From contig NZ_RKLV01000003.1 of the NCBI RefSeq assembly GCF_026242195.1, forward strand, positions 1-64,000: a stretch of 64,000 bases of DNA, in the 5' to 3' direction. The notes beneath the pieces are model-generated. The model did not search any database. It had not been told where the DNA came from and was given only the letters and a program-made list of their open reading frames with translations. A program made the position numbers and the translations under genes. Numbering within the stretch: the first letter of the stretch is position 1; every line of letters begins with the position of its first letter. Below are positions 17,700 through 28,072 of the stretch, piece after piece. Origin of the DNA: Halorutilus salinus. Its GTDB lineage: Archaea; Halobacteriota; Halobacteria; Halobacteriales; Halorutilaceae.

Positions 17700-17716
17700 A
17701 CGGTAACTCTTACCGT
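17700..17716. promoter_or_regulatory. Palindrome between nikR-like gene and tfb
   Basis: ACGGTAA-CTC-TTACCGT is a perfect 7-3-7 inverted repeat in the divergent spacer, about 14 bases upstream of the tfb TATA box. Length, symmetry and place fit an operator for either gene. Confidence 0.5.
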
Positions 17717-17729
17717 AGGTTAGGGGAGG

Positions 17730-17738
17730 TTTTATATG
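17730..17738 (+). promoter_or_regulatory. TATA box of tfb
   Basis: TTTTATATG lies about 26-34 bases before the ATG at 17764, preceded by a purine-rich GGGGAGG that could serve as the TFB-recognition element. Transcription would start at or next to the start codon. Confidence 0.6.
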
Positions 17739-17763
17739 TTTGGGATACGTAAGTATAAGCGTG

Positions 17764-18747
17764 ATGGTTAAGGAGAATACCAAGACAAAGGAATCGGTCA
17801 AGGAGTACGAGCAGGAGGTGGAAGAAGAGGAGGAGACGGAGGAGGATCAGGAACTCGTATGCCCCGAATGCGGCTCCGAGGATCTCGTAGAGGACGCCGA
17901 GCGCGCCGAGGTCGTCTGTAACGACTGCGGTCTCGTCGTCGAGGAGGATCAGGTCGACCGTGGACCCGAATGGCGCGCGTTCGACTCCGACGAGCGTGAC
18001 GACAAGTCGCGTGTGGGCGCGCCGATGACCAAGAGGATGCACGACAAGGGGCTGACGACCAACATCGACTGGCGCGACAAGGACGCCTTCGGGCAGTCGC
18101 TCTCGGCGGATCGTCGCGCACAGATGAAACGGCTGAGGAAGTGGCAGAACCGTATACGTACATCGGGTTCGAAGGAACGTAACCTCCAGTTCGCGCTCGG
18201 TGAGATCGACCGTATGGCTTCGTCGCTCAACATCCCCGAGTCGACGCGCGAAATCGCATCGATGATCTACCGTCGCGCGCTCGACGAGAACCTGCTCCCG
18301 GGGCGTTCCATCGAGGCGGTTTCGGCTTCGGCGCTCTACGCGGCGTGCAGGCAGGAGAACATACCCCGTTCACTCGACGAGATCTCGGACGTTTCGCGCG
18401 TCGAGAAGCAGGAGGTCGCGCGCACATACCGTTACATCGCGCGTCAGCTTGAGCTTGAGATCGGTCCGACCGACCCCGCCGAGTTCGTGCCGCGGTTCGC
18501 GTCCGAACTCGGTCTTAGCGAGGAGGTTCAGCAGAAGGCGATAGAGATAATCGAGGACACCGCAGAGGAGGGTCTGCTTTCGGGTAAGTCGCCGACGGGT
18601 TACGCCGCGGCGGCTATCTACCTCGCCTCGATACTCTGTAACGATAAGAGGACTCAGAAGGAGGTCGCGGAGGCGGCGAACGTCACCGAGGTCACGATAC
18701 GTAACCGGTACCACGAGCAGGCTGAGGCTATCGGCGCGGGTGTGTGA
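17764..18747 (+). CDS. tfb: Transcription initiation factor TFB
   Basis: TFB bridges TBP-DNA and RNA polymerase. The 327-residue product from the ATG at 17764 has a zinc ribbon (Cys33, Cys36, Cys52, Cys55), a B-finger region ([19 protein letters not shown]), and two cyclin folds (about 125-220 and 225-320), ending in [17 protein letters not shown] directly before the ATG could be used too. An acidic Glu-rich leader of 30 residues precedes the ribbon. Haloarchaea usually have several TFBs; which paralogue this is cannot be told here. Confidence 0.95.
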   Translation: MVKENTKTKESVKEYEQEVEEEEETEEDQELVCPECGSEDLVEDAERAEVVCNDCGLVVEEDQVDRGPEWRAFDSDERDDKSRVGAPMTKRMHDKGLTTNIDWRDKDAFGQSLSADRRAQMKRLRKWQNRIRTSGSKERNLQFALGEIDRMASSLNIPESTREIASMIYRRALDENLLPGRSIEAVSASALYAACRQENIPRSLDEISDVSRVEKQEVARTYRYIARQLELEIGPTDPAEFVPRFASELGLSEEVQQKAIEIIEDTAEEGLLSGKSPTGYAAAAIYLASILCNDKRTQKEVAEAANVTEVTIRNRYHEQAEAIGAGV

Positions 18748-18809
18748 TGGCTGAAAACCCTGTTTTAGCCTAACGAAGCCTTTTGTGGCGCGGGTCCGAA
18801 GGTGTGTTT

Positions 18810-20303
18810 ATGCGTAGAAGGGAGTTCGTCGCGTCGTCGGCGCTCGCCTCTTCCCTGCCTGTGTCGGGTTGCATAGGCGCGTTCGGAGACGCCGGGAACG
18901 AGGGTACGACCGACGGCGGAGGCGAGGACGACACCGCCTCCTACGCTCTCTCCGTCTCCGTCGAACACCCTCGGTACGTCGTCACCGTGTCCTCGACGTT
19001 CTCGAACGAGATGAACACCGCGGAGACGGTCGAAGCCTTCGATGAACCCGCGCGTGGTTACGTGCGCGAGGCGGTTGAGGAGGGACGCGTCTCCGTCGAA
19101 GAAGCCGACGACGCTCTCTTGGAAGCCCTCCGCGGTGTCGAGCACGTACGTGACGGCGACGACGTTTACGCGGTTGGGTACAGCCTTCCCGAATACGTCG
19201 TTTCGGGTACGGTCGCCGACGTTTCCGAGGATGAGGTTGACGACGACCGTGTGGTGCATGCCACCGACGACGTACTCCGCGCGCTCGGACCCGACAACCG
19301 CCAGATACTGATGATGCGAACCTCGGTTATCGGGGGCGGACGCGGCGAACTCGAAACGTGTGAGTACCGCACGACTTCGCTCACCGAGGAACTCGAAAGC
19401 TTCCTCGAAGAGACCGACTACATCGGCGTTTCGACGAGCAAGAACCCGACCGTTACGGACGAGTACGTCGAACTCGAACTTTCGCGCCGAGACCCCGAAG
19501 AGTACTACGTCGAAGCCGAAAGGCTGACCCACGAGGAACTCTTCGGCGTCGAAGAGGTGCGCGAACCCGGCTCGCTACCCGACGATGTCGCCGACGTTGT
19601 CCGCTCTGCCGTCGATGACGGCTACCGCGGCGACAGAATCCCCGACGGCTTCGAGGACGCGACGGGTGACGCCTACTTCCTTATATACGACGAGGCGTAC
19701 CGTCCCGAACTACGTGAACCCGAGTACCAGGACGCGCCCGTCAAGGTACGCGCAGAGGTCACCGACGCGGGGTACGAAGAGGTGAACGAAATCCCCGACG
19801 AGGAGGAGCTTGAGGGGTACCGTGAGGAGTACGAGAATTCGACGCGTAACGGCGACGAAGAAACAGCCGAGGAGATAAGGGACAGGCTCCGCGACGGGTA
19901 CAGCCCCGACGACGCCGGCGTGTTCACTCTGTCGTTGACCAACACGTCCGACGCGCCCGTTGAACTGTTCAGCGGCGCGCCCGCACCGTTCGGCGTCCTG
20001 ACGGCTGAGAAGGTCGATGACGAAGACGACGAAACGCGCGGGCGTATCGTCTGGTCGGAGGCGTACGCCGAGAGCCAACACGTCAGCTTCGGACCGCGTG
20101 GTGTAGCTGTAAACGCAATCGGTCTCACCACACGGCTCGACGCGGACGGCACCGAAACTGAGACGTACGAAGTCGGCTTCCCGCCGGGCAAGTACCGCGT
20201 CGAGGAGGAGCTTGACGTCTCGCGTTCAGTCGGTGAGGGCTACGGCGACGGCGAGACGTACCCTTACACGGTCGTTATCGATGTGAACGACACCGAAGCC
20301 TAA
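18810..20303 (+). CDS. Tat lipoprotein of unknown function
   Basis: A 497-residue product from the ATG at 18810: RRREFVASSALASSLPVSGC is a twin-arginine signal with a lipobox Cys at residue 21, so the protein is exported and lipid-anchored. The mature part is acidic, with two similar alpha/beta segments (DYVREAVEEGRVS-like and DVVRSAVDDGYRG-like) and a C-terminal immunoglobulin-like domain (about 375-490: FTLSLTNTSDAPVELFSG, ending in YPYTVVIDV). I do not recognise a function. TFB lies upstream and an RPA-like gene lies 32 bases downstream on the same strand. Confidence 0.75.
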   Translation: MRRREFVASSALASSLPVSGCIGAFGDAGNEGTTDGGGEDDTASYALSVSVEHPRYVVTVSSTFSNEMNTAETVEAFDEPARGYVREAVEEGRVSVEEADDALLEALRGVEHVRDGDDVYAVGYSLPEYVVSGTVADVSEDEVDDDRVVHATDDVLRALGPDNRQILMMRTSVIGGGRGELETCEYRTTSLTEELESFLEETDYIGVSTSKNPTVTDEYVELELSRRDPEEYYVEAERLTHEELFGVEEVREPGSLPDDVADVVRSAVDDGYRGDRIPDGFEDATGDAYFLIYDEAYRPELREPEYQDAPVKVRAEVTDAGYEEVNEIPDEEELEGYREEYENSTRNGDEETAEEIRDRLRDGYSPDDAGVFTLSLTNTSDAPVELFSGAPAPFGVLTAEKVDDEDDETRGRIVWSEAYAESQHVSFGPRGVAVNAIGLTTRLDADGTETETYEVGFPPGKYRVEEELDVSRSVGEGYGDGETYPYTVVIDVNDTEA

Positions 20304-20335
20304 GACCTAAGACGCGTCCGCGCGTAGCCGCGGGT

Positions 20336-21538
20336 ATGCCTGACGAAGAGTACGACTCTCTTTCGCTCTCCGAAATCTACTCAGAACTCGACCTTGAGAT
20401 AGACGAGGACGAGTTCCGCGAACGCGTCGACGACAAGGTCGAACAGATGGGGGGTCTGTGCGACGAACCCACGGCGGCGAAGCTCGTTGCGCATGAACTC
20501 GAAGAGGATCGCGTCTACGATATCGCCGATGTCACAGCCGAGAAGGACGAGGTGCGTTTCGTCGGTAAGGTCACGTCCGTCGGCGAACCCAAGGAGTTCG
20601 AACGTGACGAGGGCGAAGACGGTATGGTGGCGAACGTACGTGTACGTGACGAAACGGGTGAGATACGTGTCGCTCTCTGGGACGAGTACGCCGCGAGCGT
20701 CGGTGAACTCGAAAAAGGAGACGTTCTCAAGGTCAAGGGCGCGCCCAAGGATGGCTGGAACGGCGGCGTCGAGATAAACGCGCGCGAGATCGAGGTCGAT
20801 GACGACGACGAGTTCGATGTTGACGTCGACACGTCCGAAGGTGCTGTCGGTGCGGGCGACGTTTCCGCGGGCGCGTCGGACGTGACGGTCGTAGGACGCG
20901 TACTCGAAACCTCCGAACCGCGTACCTTCGACCGCGACGACGGCGAGGGGAAGGTCGCAAACATCGCCGTCGGCGATGAGACGGGCTGGGTACGTGTCGC
21001 TCTCTGGGACGACCGCGCCGACGACGTTTCTTCGCTCGGTTCGGGCGATGTTGTCCGTGTACGTGACGGCTACGCGCGTGAACGTGACGGCGGCGTGGAG
21101 GTAAACGTCGGTTCGCGCGGAAGCGTCGAACGCGTCGCCGAGGACGAACTCGAAGACGAAGTCGAGTTCCATCCGGATCCCACACCAGTCGTAGAACTCG
21201 AAATCGACGAGACGTACGACGTCGCGGGCGTCGTGACCGACACGGGTGAGACACGCACCTTCGACCGCGACGACGGCTCTCAGGGCAAGGTTCGTAACGT
21301 ACGTCTCCGCGACGACACGGGCGAGGTACGTGTCGCTCTCTGGGGCGACAAGGCGGATCTGTCGTTCGCACCCGGCGACGAGGTCGCTATACTCAACATG
21401 GAGGCACAGGAGGGATGGAACGACGGTGTCGAAGGAAGCGTAAACTGGGCTTCGACCGTCTACGTCCGTAGCAGGGGTTCGCTCGAAGGAGAGGAGGACG
21501 GCGAACGCTCCGAGGCGGGTCTCGACTCGTTTACGTGA
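20336..21538 (+). CDS. RPA-like single-stranded DNA-binding protein, three OB folds
   Basis: A 400-residue protein with a helical N-terminus (about 1-60) and three OB folds at about 65-155, 175-265 and 285-380. Each repeats the same signature (RTFDRDDGxxGKVxNxxxxDETGxxRVALW), which is typical of the haloarchaeal RPA2/RpaC group that protects single-stranded DNA in replication and repair. No zinc finger is visible. It is 32 bases after the upstream lipoprotein gene and convergent with icd. Confidence 0.88.
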   Translation: MPDEEYDSLSLSEIYSELDLEIDEDEFRERVDDKVEQMGGLCDEPTAAKLVAHELEEDRVYDIADVTAEKDEVRFVGKVTSVGEPKEFERDEGEDGMVANVRVRDETGEIRVALWDEYAASVGELEKGDVLKVKGAPKDGWNGGVEINAREIEVDDDDEFDVDVDTSEGAVGAGDVSAGASDVTVVGRVLETSEPRTFDRDDGEGKVANIAVGDETGWVRVALWDDRADDVSSLGSGDVVRVRDGYARERDGGVEVNVGSRGSVERVAEDELEDEVEFHPDPTPVVELEIDETYDVAGVVTDTGETRTFDRDDGSQGKVRNVRLRDDTGEVRVALWGDKADLSFAPGDEVAILNMEAQEGWNDGVEGSVNWASTVYVRSRGSLEGEEDGERSEAGLDSFT

Positions 21539-21554
21539 CTACGCGACCACCCGA

Positions 21555-22796
<1,242 letters not shown>

Positions 22797-22867
22797 GTCC
22801 TCACCTACCACCGAGCATAAGTTTACTCTTGTGTTTCATTCGTCATCTTTTTTGACGAACGAACGCC

Positions 22868-23284
22868 TCAAGATGTCGAGATGAGGTAGACGGATACGAG
22901 GGCGAGCGTGATACCGACGACCTTCCGTGTCGTCACCGTCTCCTCGAAGAAGACGACGCCCAAGACGGACGACGCCGCGAGGAAGAGACCGAAGATAGGT
23001 ACCACGACGCTCACGGGTCCTTCGGCAAGCGCACGGTAGTACGCGAGTATACCGACGGCGAGACAGACACCCGCGGCGTAGATGTAGACGGCGCTCCGAC
23101 CCGTTAGATACGACGTGTCCCACTCGCCCGTGTACGCAACCACGCCTGCGGCGACGACGACGAGGACGGTGTTCGACATAAGCGCCGCGGTCGAACTCGG
23201 TATCTCGCGCGTGGCGAGGTCGACGAGCGGAGGTACGAGGCTATAAGCCAGTAGTGCGATAACTGCGTAGACGACGTAGTTCAT
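22868..23284 (-). CDS. Single-domain EamA/DMT family membrane protein
   Basis: 138 residues with five hydrophobic helices, matching one EamA repeat (half of a usual 10-helix drug/metabolite transporter). Typical features are the VVVPIFGLFLAASSVLGVVFFEE segment and the final GITLALVSVYLIS helix (quoted in part). Half-size members function as dimers. The substrate cannot be predicted. It is divergent from the downstream zinc-finger gene, with short spacers on both sides. Confidence 0.85.
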   Translation of the reverse strand: MNYVVYAVIALLAYSLVPPLVDLATREIPSSTAALMSNTVLVVVAAGVVAYTGEWDTSYLTGRSAVYIYAAGVCLAVGILAYYRALAEGPVSVVVPIFGLFLAASSVLGVVFFEETVTTRKVVGITLALVSVYLISTS

Positions 23285-23336
23285 ACGCGACCTTCTCGCT
23301 CGACGCGTTTATACGGTACGAGTCCGCGTCTCCGGT

Positions 23337-23957
23337 ATGAACGCTCAGTCCGACGCCGGAGACGAAGAAGGTGACGTTGTCGCCGACTGCCCCGCGTGTT
23401 CGTCGCGGGTACCTCACGAGGTTCTCAAGACGAACGGCAACGCGACGGTACGGTGCCTCGCGTGCGACCACGTACATAAGGAACATATACACGAACCCAG
23501 TACGGTCGAACTCCGTGTCGTCGTCTCTCAGGGCGACGAGTCTTTTTCGACCCATACGACGATCCGCGGCGACGAGACGGTGCGTGTCGGCGACGAGTTC
23601 GTTCTTGAGGCGGACGAAGGCGCCTTCGGCGTCGAGGTCACGAGCATCGAGGTTCCCGAGGACGGCGACAACCGACGTGTCGACGAAGCGACAGCCGATG
23701 ACACTGCGACGGTCTGGACGCGCGTCGTGGACAACGTTTCCGTACCCGTCACCCTACACACCGACGACGAAACCGTCTCGCGGCGTATCGACGTACCCGG
23801 CGACTACAGCTTTGTTGTAGGCGAACGCGAGGAGGTCGACGGCGACGCCTTCGTGGTCACCGCCTTCGTCGACAGACGCACCGACGATAGTCTGAGCGTC
23901 GAGGGTGACGACGTGGATGCGAAGAACGCCAAACGCGTCTACGGTGAAGCCGTATGA
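23337..23957 (+). CDS. HVO_0476-family zinc-finger protein
   Basis: A 206-residue protein with an N-terminal zinc ribbon (CPACSSRVPHEVL, then RCLACDHVHKEHIHE, residues about 18-52) and a beta-rich C-terminal domain. This combination and the gene order, immediately before pcm with an ATGA overlap, match the haloarchaeal HVO_0476 family. The function is unknown. The zinc ribbon and the shared operon suggest a role linked to protein repair or RNA, but that is only context. Confidence 0.82.
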   Translation: MNAQSDAGDEEGDVVADCPACSSRVPHEVLKTNGNATVRCLACDHVHKEHIHEPSTVELRVVVSQGDESFSTHTTIRGDETVRVGDEFVLEADEGAFGVEVTSIEVPEDGDNRRVDEATADDTATVWTRVVDNVSVPVTLHTDDETVSRRIDVPGDYSFVVGEREEVDGDAFVVTAFVDRRTDDSLSVEGDDVDAKNAKRVYGEAV

Positions 23958-24592
23958 CCGACGGCGGGTACGCCGAGGAGCGCGACGCCCTTGTCGACTC
24001 GCTTGTCGAACGCGGGTACGTAGAGACCGATGCAGTCGAACGCGCTATGCGTGCCGTGCCGCGCGAGGTGTTTCTTCCCGAGGACGCACGCGGGCGCGTC
24101 TACAAGGACTCGCCTCTTCCCATCGGCGAGGGACAGACGGTAAGCGCGCCCCATATGGTGGCGATGATTACGGAGCGCCTCGACCTGAGCGAGGGCGACA
24201 GGACGCTCGAAGTCGGGACGGGACGCGGCTACCACGCCGCCGTCGTCGCGCGTACCGTCGGCGCTGAGAACCTGTACACGGTCGAACGTCAGGAGAAGCT
24301 CGCCGTCGAGGCGCGCCAGAACCTACCCGAAGAGGTCACAGTCGTCGTCGGTGACGGCTCCAAAGGGCTTGCCGAGGAAGCACCGTTCGACCGTATCTAC
24401 CTCACATGCGCCGCGCCCGACGTACCCGGCTTCATCGACGACCAGCTACGCGAAGGCGGACGCTGTGTCCTACCCGCCGAAACCGGCGGTGCACAGAGGC
24501 TCGTTACCGTCGAGAAACGTGACGGCGAAACCGTCGTTAACGAGGGTGAACCCGTCCGTTTCGTACGTATGTACGGCGAGGAAGGGTTCTGA
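23954..24592 (+). CDS. pcm: Protein-L-isoaspartate O-methyltransferase
   Basis: Repairs isoaspartyl damage in proteins by SAM-dependent methylation. The 212-residue product has the family motifs: VPREVFLPEDARGRVYKDSP, GEGQTVSAPHMVA (substrate loop) and the SAM-binding LEVGTGRGYHAAVVA (residues about 79-93), then VVVGDGSKG. It is co-translated with the zinc-finger gene (ATGA). A Tat lipoprotein gene begins two bases after its stop. Confidence 0.95.
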   Translation: MTDGGYAEERDALVDSLVERGYVETDAVERAMRAVPREVFLPEDARGRVYKDSPLPIGEGQTVSAPHMVAMITERLDLSEGDRTLEVGTGRGYHAAVVARTVGAENLYTVERQEKLAVEARQNLPEEVTVVVGDGSKGLAEEAPFDRIYLTCAAPDVPGFIDDQLREGGRCVLPAETGGAQRLVTVEKRDGETVVNEGEPVRFVRMYGEEGF

Positions 24593-24594
24593 CG

Positions 24595-25362
24595 GTGGAC
24601 AGGAGAGCCTTCATCTCGGCTTCCGCGGTGGCTCTCTCAGGCTGTCTGATCGACGACACCGGTGGTTCGGACGGTGCGCCGAACGTCTCCGACGGGTGGA
24701 GCGCGCGCGACCTGAACCGTACCGGGGAGACGCCGTACGAGTCCGAAGACGAGGACGGGAACATACTGTCCCGGACAGGACGCGACTTGGCTATCGAAGG
24801 CGGTGCGGAGAGCCACGAGCTACGCGTCGAAGTACGTGACGACGGGGAGACGTTCTACTCGGTCGAGGGCGTCGTCGCCGCGGGCGCGATGTTCTCGGAG
24901 CAGAACGTAGTACGGAAACGCGGCGTCCACGAGGTGCGCGTCTACATAGACGGCGACCTCGTCGAGACGTTCGGCTGGCGCGTGGACGACGGACATTCGA
25001 CGGCTCTCGTGAGGTTAGAGAACGGCGTCACGACGCGTGTAGGGGAGGTTTCGGGAGCTCTAAACCTCGTGCAGGCGGACGGATACGAGGGCGCATCCTC
25101 GCTAAACGAAACCGATCTTCTCGAACACGACGCGATCGCAGAAGCGTTCGACAGGGCGGAGGACTGCGCCGACGATCCCGGACGAGAAGGCTGTAACAGC
25201 TTCGCCGACGAGGATACGATCGGCGTAGAGGTGACGGGCGTCAAAGGCGAAGAACTCGACGCAGTCTACAGGAGGTTAGGCTCTGTCGGCGAACGCGACA
25301 CGGGCGCTTACGTCGAAAAGGACGGCGTCGTGTACGAGCTATCCGTCTCGACGCCTCTCTGA
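24595..25362 (+). CDS. Tat lipoprotein of unknown function
   Basis: 255 residues from a GTG at 24595. DRRAFISASAVALSGC is a twin-arginine lipoprotein signal with lipobox Cys at residue 17. The mature part is acidic and probably beta-rich in the first 100 residues, then helical; a short Cys pair (CADDPGREGC) near residue 196-205 could form a disulfide. The GTG is two bases past the pcm stop, so it is likely in the same transcript. It converges with the DUF460 gene with no spacer. I do not recognise a family. Confidence 0.72.
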   Translation: MDRRAFISASAVALSGCLIDDTGGSDGAPNVSDGWSARDLNRTGETPYESEDEDGNILSRTGRDLAIEGGAESHELRVEVRDDGETFYSVEGVVAAGAMFSEQNVVRKRGVHEVRVYIDGDLVETFGWRVDDGHSTALVRLENGVTTRVGEVSGALNLVQADGYEGASSLNETDLLEHDAIAEAFDRAEDCADDPGREGCNSFADEDTIGVEVTGVKGEELDAVYRRLGSVGERDTGAYVEKDGVVYELSVSTPL

Positions 25363-27345
25363 CTAACTGCTTTCGCCGCGTTTCCTCTCGACACGGTACT
25401 CGGTGATAAGCTCGTCAACCGTCTCCTCGGCGCGGCGCAGACGGCGCTCCTCGGCGCGTTCGTCCCACCGTTCGACTGCGTCGCGTACGTCCTCCTCGCG
25501 CATTATACCGAACTCGTCGATACGCCGCATATCGATACCGTCCGCCTCTGCGACGGGTACGCCGGCGTCGAAAAGCACCCGATCCGCTTCGGTCGACATA
25601 CCCCCGTTCTTGAGAACGAGACGCGGCGACGTACCGGCGAGACGTTCGGCGGTCGCGCGCCCCGCGCCGCTCGCGTCTTCGAGAAGGACGATATCGCCCT
25701 CTGCGAGACCGAAGGAGTTCTCGGCGTCTTCGAGAGCCGTCTTTGTGAACTCCTCGACCGCCTTGACCACGGCGTAGTCGTCGCCGAGTTCGTCCGCAAA
25801 GTCGGGGTGTTCGACACGCCAGAGCTTCTTGAGTCTGTCGAGCTTCCCGCGCGTTTTCTTACGCGCCTTCCTCTCCTTCTTGAGCTTTCTACGTAGCTCG
25901 TCGTTCTTGCGTTCGAGACGTTTTACCTCACGTCTCTCACGCACGTCGCGCGCCTTGTCGCTCCTCGCCATCGTTAGCTCGTCCTCAAGTTCGTCTATCT
26001 CGTCGTTCTTACGGTCGACGCGATCCTCCAACTCCTCGACGTGCTCCTTGAGACGCCCGACCTGCTTTTCGAGACGACGTATCTGTTTCTCCTCCTCAGT
26101 GGGTTCGCGCTGGTCGTCGCTCCCGCCGTCCCCTTCGTCGTCACCGTCGTCGCGAACCGCCTCGATGGCTGACTCGACGGGGAGTTCGTCGACGAGTACG
26201 CGCGCTATAACGTCGTCCTTGTCGACACCGCGCGGTGTCTTGCGCCTGACCTTGTCGAATACGTCGGCGTGGTCGCGGTACGCGAACGTCGCCGCCGCCG
26301 CGGCGTCGCGCTCGTGGTCGTTTTCGAGCCTGTACTCGTCCTCGTTCGTAGCGCGTTTCTTGTCGACCACGGCGAGGTCGTCGTCGGGCGTCCATCCCGA
26401 GGCGTCGAAAGACCGGCGTATCTTCTCGACGTTGCTCGGCATCGAACGGACGTCGGCGGCGACGACGACGGGGCGTCCGCGTTCTATTATCCATTCGATC
26501 ACCTCCGCGGTGTCGGCGCTCCTCGAACTCGTTACGTTGAGTAGCTCGCCGTTGAGATCCAAGACAGCAACCGCGGTCGTCGTTCCGGGGTCGACACCCA
26601 CGACGACCGTCTCGCGCCTCTGTGCGAGGCTTTCGAACTCGATACCGTCGCGGCGTACGGCGTCGACCTCGATACGCGTGTCCCCCGAACGTTCGTCGGA
26701 GAAAGGTATGACGTCGCGGGGTGCTTTTACGACGAACTCGGCGTTTGCGAGACCGCCGTACTTCTCCGTCACCTCCTTGTCGTACTCGAATCCCGCCTCG
26801 TCGAGTCTGTCCTCGACCTCGCGCGCCCTCCGTCTCACAGCGCCGTGTATCTTACGCGTGTACCTGTCCTCGCTCCATCCTCCGCTTCCCGTCGAACGAC
26901 CGCGTGAGACACGTACGGTCGTCTTGTCGTCGAACGCGCGTACGGCGTAGCCGACGTTCATACCCGCGAGACGCGCCGACGCCTCCGCCTCCTTCGATGG
27001 CTTCTTTGCGTACGGCACGTCGTGGCGCGATGCGACACGTGAAAGCGGCTCAGGCTCCTCGTCGCCCGTCACCTGTACGAGACACGTCTCCGCGGGTAGA
27101 CGGCGCAGAAGACGTACCAAGCCGTCCTTGTCCTCCGCGATCTCGTAGACGTTGTCGGTGGCGACGATGCTCGGCTTCTCGTCGGCGACGAGACGGAGTA
27201 GCTTCCTGCGCGAAACCACGTCGTGTTCGACACCGTCCCCGGAGAGACGGACGAGCGCGTACGAAGGAGAGTCACCACGTACGTCGCCGCTGTGTACGTC
27301 GACGCCGTATACGGTCACGTCGAGCGCGTCTGTGCGGCTCTTCAC
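25363..27345 (-). CDS. DUF460 protein with RNase H-like fold
   Basis: A 660-residue protein of the archaeal DUF460 family (COG2433). It has an N-terminal domain, an RNase H-like core around residues 245-375 (VVVGVDPGTTTAVAVLD, VVAADVRSMP, ENDHERDAAAAATFAY, carrying the acidic residues expected at the active site), a long charged coiled coil (about 420-510, Glu/Arg/Lys/Leu heptads), and a C-terminal domain. A nuclease role is an inference from fold only. It is full length and convergent with the upstream lipoprotein gene. Confidence 0.87.
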   Translation of the reverse strand: MKSRTDALDVTVYGVDVHSGDVRGDSPSYALVRLSGDGVEHDVVSRRKLLRLVADEKPSIVATDNVYEIAEDKDGLVRLLRRLPAETCLVQVTGDEEPEPLSRVASRHDVPYAKKPSKEAEASARLAGMNVGYAVRAFDDKTTVRVSRGRSTGSGGWSEDRYTRKIHGAVRRRAREVEDRLDEAGFEYDKEVTEKYGGLANAEFVVKAPRDVIPFSDERSGDTRIEVDAVRRDGIEFESLAQRRETVVVGVDPGTTTAVAVLDLNGELLNVTSSRSADTAEVIEWIIERGRPVVVAADVRSMPSNVEKIRRSFDASGWTPDDDLAVVDKKRATNEDEYRLENDHERDAAAAATFAYRDHADVFDKVRRKTPRGVDKDDVIARVLVDELPVESAIEAVRDDGDDEGDGGSDDQREPTEEEKQIRRLEKQVGRLKEHVEELEDRVDRKNDEIDELEDELTMARSDKARDVRERREVKRLERKNDELRRKLKKERKARKKTRGKLDRLKKLWRVEHPDFADELGDDYAVVKAVEEFTKTALEDAENSFGLAEGDIVLLEDASGAGRATAERLAGTSPRLVLKNGGMSTEADRVLFDAGVPVAEADGIDMRRIDEFGIMREEDVRDAVERWDERAEERRLRRAEETVDELITEYRVERKRGESS

Positions 27346-27382
27346 GGTTCCGTTACGTACCGCGAGAGCTTAAAACGTCGGT

Positions 27383-28042
27383 CTACCCCGTCGTTTCTAC
27401 ACGGAGACGGACACTTACGGCGCTCGCAACCTCGTCCGGGAGCGAAACCTCGTCGCCGCCCTCGGTCACCACCGTCACCATGCCGAAAGGCGCGACCTCC
27501 TCGACCTCCAAAGCCACCTCCGGACGGATCCCGTGCTCGTCGAGGTAACGCAGTACATCGGCGTCCTCGTCCACGACGCTCTCGACGACAGCCTCGTCGC
27601 CCTCGTCGCAGTCGCCGAGGGTCTCACCGTCTTCGTCGGGCGGTTCGAGGTCTGCACCCGGTATTGGCGCGCCGTGGGGATCGCTCTCAGGCTCACCGAG
27701 GGCGTCTGCGACACGCGCCTCGAACTCCTCGCTGATATGGTGTTCGAGACGATCCGCCTCGTCGTGTACCTCGCTCCAGTCGTAGTCGAGCGCCTCCGCA
27801 AGGTACGCCTCTATGAGCCTGTGGTGACGGACGACCTCGACGGCGACCGTACGTCCCTCCTCTGTCAGGTTCGTCCCGCCGTACTTCTCGCGCTCCACAA
27901 GACCCCGGTCGGCGAGCTTGTCAAGCGTGTTGGTGACCGTCGGCTGTGAAACGTCGAGTTCATCGGCGAGTTCGGAGGTACGTACATCGCCGCCGAGGCT
28001 GTAGATAGCCTTGAGGTAGTCCTCCATAACAGGGCTGAGCAT
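27383..28042 (-). CDS. DtxR/MntR-family metal-dependent regulator
   Basis: A 219-residue iron- or manganese-sensing repressor. It has an N-terminal winged helix (MEDYLKAIYSLGG, VSQPTVTNTLDKLADRGLVER), a dimerisation and metal domain with EVVRHHRLIEAYL, EADRLEHHISEEFEARV, and a C-terminal SH3-like FeoA domain (about 140-215). The family's metal-ligand positions are occupied by His and Glu. The start codon is eight bases from a palindrome (28050-28063) between it and its TATA-like TAAACTTAA (28066-28074), so it probably represses itself. Confidence 0.92.
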   Translation of the reverse strand: MLSPVMEDYLKAIYSLGGDVRTSELADELDVSQPTVTNTLDKLADRGLVEREKYGGTNLTEEGRTVAVEVVRHHRLIEAYLAEALDYDWSEVHDEADRLEHHISEEFEARVADALGEPESDPHGAPIPGADLEPPDEDGETLGDCDEGDEAVVESVVDEDADVLRYLDEHGIRPEVALEVEEVAPFGMVTVVTEGGDEVSLPDEVASAVSVRLRVETTG

Positions 28043-28049
28043 GGGTGGG

Positions 28050-28063
28050 TTAGCCTCGGCTAA
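28050..28063 (-). promoter_or_regulatory. Putative DtxR-family operator
   Basis: TTAGCC-TC-GGCTAA, a perfect 6-2-6 inverted repeat, resembles the TTAGG/CCTAA core of IdeR/DtxR boxes. It lies between the likely TATA box and the start codon of the DtxR-family gene, where bound repressor would block a leaderless transcript. Confidence 0.62.
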
Positions 28064-28072
28064 GGCTTAAGT

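Noticed and set aside
25829-26950. Long plus-strand open frame of 373 codons
   Set aside because: It is antisense to the DUF460 gene, Ser/Thr/Arg-rich in the way typical of complementary frames over acidic haloarchaeal genes, and has no family motif.
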